Assembly: GCA_934358235.1 (NCBI GenBank)
Contig: CAKRKK010000013.1
Location: 1 to 22,087, forward strand
Source: an uncultured Lachnospira sp.
GTDB lineage: Bacteria; Bacillota; Clostridia; Lachnospirales; Lachnospiraceae
DNA length: 22,087 nucleotides
Direction: 5' to 3'
The notes beneath the pieces were generated by a model that did no database searches, was not told the DNA's origin, and saw only the letters and a program-made list of their open reading frames with translations. The position numbers were made by a program, and so were the translations under genes. Positions 1 through 5,760 of this stretch are shown here, piece after piece (positions within the stretch are counted from its first letter, which is position 1; the number at the start of each line of letters is the position of its first letter).

Positions 1-821
1 CCACACACACAGGCTGGAAAACCTGGTGGACAGGTACATGGATTCTCATTATTCTTAAAACGTACCTTTACTATTCTGTCTTCTAATGAATGAAAGGTTA
101 TTATACACAGACGTCCTTTGGAATTCAGTCTGTCTATCATCATATCAATAGAATTCTCAAGCACCTCAAGTTCTCTGTTTAACTCTATTCTTATCGCCTG
201 ATAAGTTCTTTTTGATGGATGTCCACCTGTTGCCCTTACCTTCATAGGTATTGAAGCCTTTATAATATCATTTAATTCAAATGTGGTTTCTATAGGTTTA
301 TCTGCTCTTGCAGCCACTATATGTTTGGCAATATTCTTAGCAAATCTGTCTTCACCATAGTCTCTTATAATACGGTAAAGGTCATATTCACTATATTCGT
401 TAACTATGTCTCTTGCTGTGATTTCCTGCCTCTGGTCCATTCTCATATCAAGCTTTGCATCTACATTATATGTAAATCCTCTTTCCGCTGTATCCAGTTG
501 ATATGATGAAACTCCAAGATCAAGCATTATTCCATCAACCTTATCTATTGAAAGCTCATCAAGCACCTTATCCATATTGCAATAGTTGTTCCTGACTATT
601 GTAACCCTGTCCATAAAAGGCTTAAGACGTTCACTAGCTGCTTTAATAGCATCCTCATCCTGATCTATGCCAATAAGTCTGCCTTTATCTGAAAGTCTGC
701 CAGCAATCTCATAGGAATGACCTCCGCCTCCAAGCGTGCCATCTACATATATACCATCTGGCTTGATATTCAGTTGATCAACCGTCTCGTATAATAATAC
801 TGACTTATGCTTGAATTCCAT
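1..821 (-). CDS. rsmH: 16S rRNA (cytosine(1402)-N(4))-methyltransferase RsmH, C-terminus cut by window edge
   Basis: RsmH uses S-adenosylmethionine to methylate N4 of C1402 in the decoding centre of 16S rRNA. I translated the open frame from the ATG at 821: it starts [20 protein letters not shown] and carries the SAM-binding [10 protein letters not shown] (about residues 27-36), a GIDQDE strand, the LDLGVSS segment, the family hallmark [15 protein letters not shown], and [11 protein letters not shown]. About 273 codons are present and the family is usually near 310, so only the last few dozen residues lie outside. An AAGGAG ribosome site sits 8 nt before the ATG. The gene follows mraZ by 38 bp and is the second gene of the mra/dcw division and cell-wall operon, so it should be transcribed from the MraZ-controlled promoter at 1362-1390. 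Nothing looks damaged. Confidence 0.96.
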   Translation of the reverse strand, partial: MEFKHKSVLLYETVDQLNIKPDGIYVDGTLGGGGHSYEIAGRLSDKGRLIGIDQDEDAIKAASERLKPFMDRVTIVRNNYCNMDKVLDELSIDKVDGIMLDLGVSSYQLDTAERGFTYNVDAKLDMRMDQRQEITARDIVNEYSEYDLYRIIRDYGEDRFAKNIAKHIVAARADKPIETTFELNDIIKASIPMKVRATGGHPSKRTYQAIRIELNRELEVLENSIDMMIDRLNSKGRLCIITFHSLEDRIVKVRFKNNENPCTCPPGFPACVC

Positions 822-859
822 ATGATCTGCTCCTTTTTCCTAGCTGCTTTCTTCCACCA

Positions 860-1297
860 TTATATGATAAAGCCCAGACTGTCCATATTCTCTGCAACTT
901 CATCCATATCATCATCATAACCGCTTATGCTGTCATCCCATCTTGCTCTATCCCATATTTCTATACGGCTTCCTACTCCGACAAACACAACATCCTTCTG
1001 TAGGGCTGCGAATTCCCGAAGTACTGATGGAATAAGTATTCTTCCCTGCTTGTCAACCTCCATCTCAGCAGCACCGGCAAGAAAAAATCTTGTAAACTTT
1101 CTGGCATCTTTATTAGTAAGAGGAAGAGTTCTTAACTTTTCCTCGAACTTAAGCCAGTCTTCACTCGTGTATACAAAAAGGCAGTTATCCAGTCCCTTAG
1201 TGATAACAAAATTATCACCAAGACTTTCGCGGAATCTGGCAGGAACGATTATTCTTCCCTTTGCATCTATAGTGTGACTATACTCACCCATAAACAT
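860..1297 (-). CDS. mraZ: Transcriptional regulator MraZ
   Basis: MraZ is the DNA-binding first gene of the mra/dcw operon and, in the bacteria studied, binds direct repeats in its own promoter. The protein has two SpoVT-AbrB-like half repeats, [20 protein letters not shown] near the N-terminus and [19 protein letters not shown] in the middle, each with the DxxGRxxxP signature. The open frame could begin 10 codons earlier at 1327, but AAAGGAGG at 1308-1315 lies inside that extension and points to the ATG at 1295-1297 (MFMGEY), giving 145 residues, the normal family length; the ATG two codons later is also possible. rsmH follows after 38 bp. Directly upstream lie four 10-bp-spaced AGTGG boxes and a promoter, which fits autoregulation. 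The gene looks intact. Confidence 0.96.
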   Translation of the reverse strand: MFMGEYSHTIDAKGRIIVPARFRESLGDNFVITKGLDNCLFVYTSEDWLKFEEKLRTLPLTNKDARKFTRFFLAGAAEMEVDKQGRILIPSVLREFAALQKDVVFVGVGSRIEIWDRARWDDSISGYDDDMDEVAENMDSLGFII

Positions 1298-1307
1298 AGC
1301 AATCGTT

Positions 1308-1315
1308 CCTCCTTT
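1308..1315 (-). promoter_or_regulatory. Ribosome binding site that fixes the mraZ start
   Basis: AAAGGAGG on the minus strand, 10 nt before the ATG at 1297. It falls within the longer possible reading frame that starts at 1327, so it argues for the shorter MFMGEY start. Confidence 0.75.
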
Positions 1316-1317
1316 CC

Positions 1318-1354
1318 CCACTTTCATCCACTAGCTACCACTTTTCTCCACTTT
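1318..1354 (-). promoter_or_regulatory. Putative MraZ operator: four AGTGG boxes at 10-bp spacing
   Basis: On the minus strand the motif AAAGTGG occurs at 1348-1354, 1338-1344 and 1318-1324, with a one-mismatch-type copy CTAGTGG at 1328-1334. All four share AGTGG and start exactly 10 bp apart, that is, on one face of the helix. They lie between the promoter -10 (1362-1369) and the mraZ ribosome site (1308-1315). Published MraZ sites are short direct GTG/TGGG repeats with about one helical turn spacing upstream of mraZ, so this is most simply the autoregulatory operator. Binding itself is inferred. Confidence 0.82.
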
Positions 1355-1361
1355 AGAGTCA

Positions 1362-1390
1362 ATTTTATACTTTTTTAATAAAAAAAACAA
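1362..1390 (-). promoter_or_regulatory. Predicted sigma-A promoter of the mra/dcw operon
   Basis: Minus strand: -35 TTGTTT at 1385-1390, 17-nt spacer, -10 TAAAAT at 1362-1367 (part of TATAAAAT). The expected start near 1355 lies right at the first MraZ box. The spacer is a T-run followed by an A-run. The -35 matches consensus at four of six positions. Confidence 0.6.
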
Positions 1391-1471
1391 GCACTTTCTA
1401 ATAGTATTTTGCTATTTTGTTAAAATAATTATCAACAATCCCTTAATTGTATATGCTATTTTCACAGTAAA

Positions 1472-1517
1472 TAGGACAAAAGGACCAGATGGTATACATA
1501 ATGTACCATCTGGTCCT
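1472..1517 (-). terminator. Rho-independent terminator after ychF
   Basis: A perfect 14-bp stem (1481-1494 with 1504-1517, arms AGGACCAGATGGTA / TACCATCTGGTCCT) and a 9-nt loop. On the minus strand it is followed by TTTTGTCCTATTT. It lies about 90 bp past the ychF stop and before the mra promoter, so it separates the two transcription units. The U-tract is imperfect. Confidence 0.75.
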
Positions 1518-1606
1518 CTCACAAACCTAATATTTAATATGTCTTAAATCTATATTATTGCTATGCCCGCGTAAATAAAAATCAAAGCTTCTGACCTGTT
1601 TAATAT

Positions 1607-2704
1607 TTACACATTAAAACGGAAAAGAATTACATCGCCATCTTTTACAACATATTCCTTTCCTTCCATACGGACAAGACCTTTTTCCTTTGCCTTTGCA
1701 TATGTACCACAGTCTAAAAGATCCTGGTAATTAACAACCTCAGCCTTAATAAAGCCTCTTTCAAAATCACTATGAATCTTACCCGCTGCTCCTGGTGCCT
1801 TAGTTCCCTTTGTGATTGTCCAGGCTCTGGTTTCTGTCTCACCTGCTGTAAGATAACTTATAAGTCCAAGTATCCTATAGCTTGCTGCTATAAGCTTGTC
1901 AAGGCCTGATGAGCTTATACCAAGGTCATCAAGAAACATTTTCTTCTCATCATCATCAAGCTCAGATATTTCTTCCTCTATCTGCGCACATATAACGAAT
2001 ACTTCGCAATTATCCTTCTTCGCATATTCACGTACCTGGGCAACATACTCATTGTCTGCCCCATCATTGGCAAGGTCATCCTCTGATACATTGGCAGCAA
2101 ATATAACCGGCTTTGCTGTAAGAAGATTATATTCCTTCATAAAGGCTTCTTCATCTTCATCCTCACACTCAAAGTTCTTTGCAAGATTACCTGCTTCTAA
2201 AAATGCAAGAAGTCTTTCGATAAGTTCGCACTCTTTTGCTATATCCTTGTTATTATATGAAGCTCTCTTCTGCTTTGATAACCTTCTCTCAAGAACCTCC
2301 ATATCTGAGAATATAAGTTCAAGATTAATTGTTTCAATATCTCTTACTGGATTGATTGAACCATCAACGTGAACAATATTAGAGTTCTCAAAGCATCTTA
2401 CAACGTGCACTATCGCATCAACCTCTCGTATATTGGCAAGAAACTGGTTACCAAGACCTTCACCCTTACTTGCACCCTTTACAAGACCTGCAATATCAAC
2501 GAACTCAATAACGGCTGGAGTAATCTTTGCAGAATTATACAATGCTGCAAGCTTATCAAGTCTTTCATCTGGTACCGTAACAATTCCTACATTAGGATCT
2601 ATTGTACAGAACGGATAATTAGCTGATTCTGCTCCTGCCTTTGTCAGAGAATTAAACAATGTACTTTTACCAACATTAGGAAGTCCAACAATTCCTAGTT
2701 TCAT
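1607..2704 (-). CDS. ychF: Redox-regulated ATPase YchF (Obg-family P-loop protein)
   Basis: YchF/Ola1 is a cytosolic ribosome-associated P-loop protein that prefers ATP over GTP and is linked to stress response and translation. The Walker A is GLPNVGKST at residues 7-15, followed by [12 protein letters not shown] (switch region) and [21 protein letters not shown] (G3 region). The G4 position reads AANVSEDD instead of NKxD, the change that explains ATP preference in the family. The C-terminal TGS domain ends in [18 protein letters not shown]. At 365 residues the length is normal. AGGAGG lies 12 nt before the ATG. It is the only intact gene between the integrase remnant and the mra operon, and is closed by a hairpin terminator at 1481-1517. 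Its transcription probably starts at the promoter at 2990-3018, through the integrase stub. Confidence 0.97.
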   Translation of the reverse strand: MKLGIVGLPNVGKSTLFNSLTKAGAESANYPFCTIDPNVGIVTVPDERLDKLAALYNSAKITPAVIEFVDIAGLVKGASKGEGLGNQFLANIREVDAIVHVVRCFENSNIVHVDGSINPVRDIETINLELIFSDMEVLERRLSKQKRASYNNKDIAKECELIERLLAFLEAGNLAKNFECEDEDEEAFMKEYNLLTAKPVIFAANVSEDDLANDGADNEYVAQVREYAKKDNCEVFVICAQIEEEISELDDDEKKMFLDDLGISSSGLDKLIAASYRILGLISYLTAGETETRAWTITKGTKAPGAAGKIHSDFERGFIKAEVVNYQDLLDCGTYAKAKEKGLVRMEGKEYVVKDGDVILFRFNV

Positions 2705-2776
2705 TTTTTCTATTTCCTCCTATAAATCCTTTGATTTCAAGGGATTTCAGCATACTTACTTTTGCAAGTGGGCTAT

Positions 2777-2947
2777 TTAGTGGGCCATTACATTGCCATA
2801 AGTTCTTGAAATTTCTGAAATCCTCTTATTCTTTTCTTTTTGTTTTTTAGTATATCCAAACCGATTTACAAATCTGGCTGAGTATAATCCCGTACTTTCC
2901 TGGGTTATTCCCTTGCCAAGTTCTTTGCCTTTTAAATCTTTTCCCAT
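2777..2947 (-). pseudogene. Remnant of a tyrosine integrase: N-terminal AP2-like arm-binding domain only
   Basis: A 56-codon frame begins MGKDLKGKELGKGITQ and continues GLYSARFVNRFG. This is the three-stranded AP2-like/arm-DNA-binding domain that starts integrases of Lachnospiraceae integrative elements (known family pattern: GKELGKGIxQRKDGxYxARFxxRxGKR). After NRFG the sequence changes to a lysine-rich run, then ISEISRTYGNVMAH and a stop. The core-binding domain and the catalytic domain with its R-H-R-Y residues are missing, so it cannot recombine DNA. A good promoter (2990-3018) stands just upstream; the ribosome site is weak. It lies about 70 bp before ychF. I read it as a deletion scar of an excised or decayed mobile element. 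A short functional protein is possible but unlikely. Confidence 0.62.
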
Positions 2948-2989
2948 ATTTCAGCTTCTCTCATAAGAAACAATAATACAGTACCTTGT

Positions 2990-3018
2990 ATTATACCATA
3001 GCATTTTATCTTTGTGAA
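2990..3018 (-). promoter_or_regulatory. Predicted sigma-A promoter upstream of the integrase stub and ychF
   Basis: Minus strand: -35 TTCACA at 3013-3018, 17-nt spacer, -10 TATAAT at 2990-2995, extended by TGG directly before it. This is close to consensus. With no terminator between it and ychF it probably drives both the stub and ychF. Confidence 0.72.
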
Positions 3019-3167
3019 TATTCATTTTCGTTTCTTCTCATGTCCTACACATATTCTTGATTCTTCATAAATTAGTGACCATATTTTCAGAAAGGAAGCT
3101 GCTACTGTCAACGGAGCTGTTTCAGCATCTTTTCCCTGATACATACTCAAAAAATATAATATATTAG

Positions 3168-3196
3168 CTGAAACACATCTAAAATTGCGCTATAAT
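3168..3196 (+). promoter_or_regulatory. Predicted promoter of the truncated acetyltransferase gene
   Basis: Plus strand: -35 CTGAAA at 3168-3173, 17-nt spacer, perfect -10 TATAAT at 3191-3196. The ATG of the fragment follows at 3239 with GGAGG 8 nt before it, so start signals survive although the gene is cut. Confidence 0.55.
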
Positions 3197-3238
3197 TATA
3201 ATTTAAAGAAATACTCATGTCAATTGGAGGTGTTCAAC

Positions 3239-3403
3239 ATGCAGCAAATTACAAATGATTGGAACAAAATGGTAACTGGACGGCTCTACAATCCTTCCGA
3301 TAAAAATGTTGCAAAACAGCATAAAAAAGGAATGTGCCGCTGTGACCATTTCAACAAAGATTGCTTTTCCTGTCACAGAATTTATCAAAGTTTTCAAACA
3401 TAA
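3239..3403 (+). pseudogene. 5' fragment of a sugar (maltose/galactoside-type) O-acetyltransferase
   Basis: The frame from the ATG at 3239 gives 54 residues: MQQITNDWNKMVTGRLYNPS, then DKNVAKQHKKGMCRCDHFNK. This matches the N-terminal Mac domain of maltose/galactoside O-acetyltransferases (family pattern: KMLAGxLYNPSDxELxxxRxxA...FN). The left-handed beta-helix hexapeptide domain that acetylates the sugar with acetyl-CoA is absent. After FNK (about base 3358) the frame continues only as the antisense of the metallophosphoesterase 3' end and stops at 3403, so the gene was cut by a deletion or rearrangement. Promoter and GGAGG ribosome site (3226-3230) are intact. It is the only plus-strand gene signal in the window and collides head-on with the neighbour. 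Function is almost certainly lost. Confidence 0.68.
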
Positions 3404-4064
3404 TTTCAAGCTTGTCTATCTTCTTTTCTGTATGATAATGCCCACAATACCATTTTTTATATGAAAGCCTGTCTTCAATGTTATCTAACCAGATTTCTGT
3501 TGTCTTATCAACCTTACTCTGGTCAATGCCTGCCATAAAAACTTCTACTGGTTCATACTTTAGTGGTGTGGTGTGACTAAGCACCACATCTATATTCCAT
3601 TGCACACTATCCAGCTTACTTTCAACATACCTTTTTATTTCATCTGATGGCTGCTCGTCTTCCCACCAGCCATAGCCATATGCAAGACGGAATGCCTTAT
3701 CAACGCTGTATGCACCTCCCATTACAATCGTCTGAAGTCCTCCAAGGTTAAATATTTCTCCATCCTTAGCAAATAATATACTAGGAAAGTCCTCCTCATA
3801 ATACACCGTACCGCCATTCCACTCCCGTTCCTTATAAGTTTCAATGGTGTATGGTCTTTGCTCATGATTACCATGGATTGCAAATATCGTAATTGGTAAT
3901 TCTTCAAGTAATTGTTTCTTTATGCGGTCATATTCTGGTCCGCTGAAATTTATCCCGGCATCACCAAGTATAATCAGAATATCATCTCTTTTTGTCTTTA
4001 CCCTTTCACAAAAGCTTTTAACTCTCTCAAATCTACCATGAGTATCTCCCGTAACATAAATCAT
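3351..4064 (-). CDS. Calcineurin-like metallophosphoesterase of unknown substrate
   Basis: The protein has 237 residues and the full metal-ligand set of the calcineurin-like phosphoesterase fold: GDTHG (D7, H9), GDAG (D35), GNHE (N66, H67), LSHTTP (H164) and GHYH (H209, H211). It should be a two-metal phosphoesterase; the substrate (phosphoprotein, nucleotide or other) cannot be told. There is no signal peptide or membrane segment, so it is cytosolic. AAAGGATG precedes the ATG by about 7 nt. It begins just after the terminator of the rpe operon, so it is a separate unit, but I see only a weak promoter (TTGGCT, poor -10). Its last few codons overlap the acetyltransferase fragment and may have been altered by the same rearrangement, since the final DRKSNLC lies over that junction. 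No terminator is seen behind it. Confidence 0.85.
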   Translation of the reverse strand: MIYVTGDTHGRFERVKSFCERVKTKRDDILIILGDAGINFSGPEYDRIKKQLLEELPITIFAIHGNHEQRPYTIETYKEREWNGGTVYYEEDFPSILFAKDGEIFNLGGLQTIVMGGAYSVDKAFRLAYGYGWWEDEQPSDEIKRYVESKLDSVQWNIDVVLSHTTPLKYEPVEVFMAGIDQSKVDKTTEIWLDNIEDRLSYKKWYCGHYHTEKKIDKLEIMFENFDKFCDRKSNLC

Positions 4065-4132
4065 TAGTCCACATCCTTTCTACTACTCATAGATAAACAC
4101 TTACCATTTTCAGCCAATATATTAAAGTTGTT

Positions 4133-4159
4133 TAAAAAAAAGCGCCCATACAGGCGCTT
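4133..4159 (-). terminator. Rho-independent terminator closing the rpe end of the operon
   Basis: Minus strand: AAGCGCC / GGCGCTT perfect 7-bp GC-rich stem (4140-4146 with 4153-4159), 6-nt loop, then a run of eight T including the last stem bases. It begins 17 bp past the rpe stop. A strong, textbook terminator. Confidence 0.92.
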
Positions 4160-4175
4160 CGTTTTATATATAACT

Positions 4176-4835
4176 CTAATATAGCGACATAATCTCTTTA
4201 AATCTTCTTACATTTTCTGCTGCATCATCCCTGAATACTGCTGAGCCTGCAACGACAACATTAACACCTGCTTCTAAAACTGAGGCAAGATTACCTATAT
4301 TAATTCCACCATCTATTTCTATGTCAACATTATCAAGTCCTTTATCCGTAAGCTGTTTCTTTACTTCTTTCACCTTATCAATAGCCTCTGGTATAAACTT
4401 CTGCCCGCCAAAGCCTGGATGAACACTCATGACAAGAACCATATCAACCATTGACAGATATGGAACAATAGCACTTACAGGCGTTTCTGGATTAAGTGTT
4501 ATAGCTGGTCTTACACCGCAGGCTTTTATCTTTTCAAGAGTTGCTGCAACATCCTGACAAGCCTCAACATGCACTGTTATTATGTCAGCTCCGCATCTTG
4601 CGAATTCCTCTATATACCTGATAGGTTCATCTATCATAAGATGCACATCAAATACTTTATCCGTGCATTCCCTGATAGACTTTATAACAGGATTACCAAA
4701 TGAAAAACTAGGCACAAAGCTTCCATCCATAACATCAAGATGAATGTATTCAGCACCTGCCTCATCTACTGCCTTTATATCTTTTTCAAGTCTTTTAAAA
4801 TCTGCTGCCAATAACGATGGCGATAATATCATCAT
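4176..4835 (-). CDS. rpe: Ribulose-phosphate 3-epimerase
   Basis: Rpe interconverts D-ribulose 5-phosphate and D-xylulose 5-phosphate in the pentose phosphate pathway. The TIM-barrel protein shows ILSPSLLAADF at the start, HLDVMDGSFVP (first metal His and catalytic Asp), DVHLMID (second His), VMSVHPGFGGQKF, and DIEIDGGIN with the second conserved Asp; GSAVF near the end binds phosphate. The frame opens at 4847, but GAGGA at 4841-4845 fits the ATG at 4833-4835 (MMILSPS; 219 residues), which also matches the usual family start. It is the last gene of the long cluster, 25 bp after rsgA, and is followed at once by a strong terminator. In other Firmicutes the same stp-prkC-rsgA-rpe order is common, often with a thiamine pyrophosphokinase next; that gene is not here. 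Confidence 0.96.
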   Translation of the reverse strand: MMILSPSLLAADFKRLEKDIKAVDEAGAEYIHLDVMDGSFVPSFSFGNPVIKSIRECTDKVFDVHLMIDEPIRYIEEFARCGADIITVHVEACQDVAATLEKIKACGVRPAITLNPETPVSAIVPYLSMVDMVLVMSVHPGFGGQKFIPEAIDKVKEVKKQLTDKGLDNVDIEIDGGINIGNLASVLEAGVNVVVAGSAVFRDDAAENVRRFKEIMSLY

Positions 4836-4840
4836 AATAT

Positions 4841-4845
4841 TCCTC
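4841..4845 (-). promoter_or_regulatory. Ribosome binding site supporting the inner rpe start
   Basis: Minus strand GAGGA, 5 nt before the ATG at 4835. The outer ATG at 4847 has no comparable site, so the shorter protein is preferred. Confidence 0.5.
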
Positions 4846-4860
4846 ATTTCTGAATGACTT

Positions 4861-5760
4861 CTAGTACTTCTTCTGATTCTTTATTTCTTCAAATATTTCA
4901 ACATAGCTTGTGTATCGTCTGCTGCTGATTATACCTTTATCTACGGCAGTCTTCACCATACAACCCGGTTCATTAATATGTACACAGCCATTAAATCTGC
5001 AGCTTCCTTCATACTTATTAAACTCATTGAAATAGAATCTGACCTGCTCCTTCTCAATCTCTGGAAGATTAAGCGAAGTAAAACCCGGTGTGTCACATAT
5101 ATAAGTTCCACCCTCTACATTAAATATCTCTGAATGGCGGGTAGTATGTCTTCCCCTTCCTATCCTGCTTACATCACCTGTTTTGCTAATCTCTTCAGCA
5201 TCCTGTATATCTGGAAGAATAAGATTCGTAAGCGAGGATTTACCTACTCCTGAAGGTCCTGCCAGTATAGTTGTTTTATTCTTAAGTGTATCCATAATAA
5301 CATCTATGCCTTTGTTCTCATATGTACTTATGAATATCACCTTACAACCACACCCTTCATACACCTTCCTCAGACTATCTATCTTATCATCCTCCACGAG
5401 GTCCACCTTGTTAAATACAACCACCGTAGGAACGTCCTGATAATCCATCATAAGTATGAATCTGTCTAACAGGTTAAAGTTTGGTTCTGGTGCTTTTACC
5501 GCAAATATCACCATTGCCTGGTCGATGTTTGCAGATGCCGGTCTTATAAGCTCATTCTTTCTTTTAAGAATATCACTTATATTGCCTTTTTTATTATCTT
5601 CGTCAATAACATCAATTAAAACATTATCTCCTACTAAAGGTTTTATTTTTTTATTTCTGAATATACCCTTAGCCTTACATTCATATATTCCACAGGCTTC
5701 TACATGTACATAATAGAAGCCTGCTATTCCTTTTATTATTTTTCCCTGCATCTCATTCAT
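4861..5760 (-). CDS. rsgA: Ribosome small-subunit assembly GTPase RsgA (circularly permuted)
   Basis: RsgA (YjeQ/CpgA) hydrolyses GTP on the maturing 30S subunit and releases late assembly factors. The motif order is permuted as expected: N-terminal OB-fold, NKVD (G4, residues 117-120), Walker A GPSGVGKSS (168-176), RGRHTTRHSE, then DTPGF (G3, 223-227). A C-terminal zinc knuckle has C254, C259, H261 and C267. At 299 residues the length is normal. The ATG overlaps the prkC stop by one base (TAATG) and there is no Shine-Dalgarno sequence before it, so translation is probably coupled to prkC; a second ATG three codons in (MQGKIIKG) matches the usual family start and is an alternative. In Bacillus subtilis the homologue is a PrkC substrate, so this neighbourhood is functionally meaningful. 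Confidence 0.97.
   Translation of the reverse strand: MNEMQGKIIKGIAGFYYVHVEACGIYECKAKGIFRNKKIKPLVGDNVLIDVIDEDNKKGNISDILKRKNELIRPASANIDQAMVIFAVKAPEPNFNLLDRFILMMDYQDVPTVVVFNKVDLVEDDKIDSLRKVYEGCGCKVIFISTYENKGIDVIMDTLKNKTTILAGPSGVGKSSLTNLILPDIQDAEEISKTGDVSRIGRGRHTTRHSEIFNVEGGTYICDTPGFTSLNLPEIEKEQVRFYFNEFNKYEGSCRFNGCVHINEPGCMVKTAVDKGIISSRRYTSYVEIFEEIKNQKKY

Noticed and set aside
3022..3144. 40-codon minus-strand frame upstream of the integrase stub (starts MYQGKDAETAPL)
   Set aside because: No ribosome site before its ATG, no recognised similarity, and it ends at the promoter at 2990-3018. Possibly a remnant of another lost gene, but nothing supports calling it.
3118..3175. 9-bp inverted repeat TGTTTCAGC / GCTGAAACA overlapping the -35 of the truncated acetyltransferase promoter
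   Set aside because: The arms are about 40 bp apart and short, in a decayed region; not enough to call an operator.
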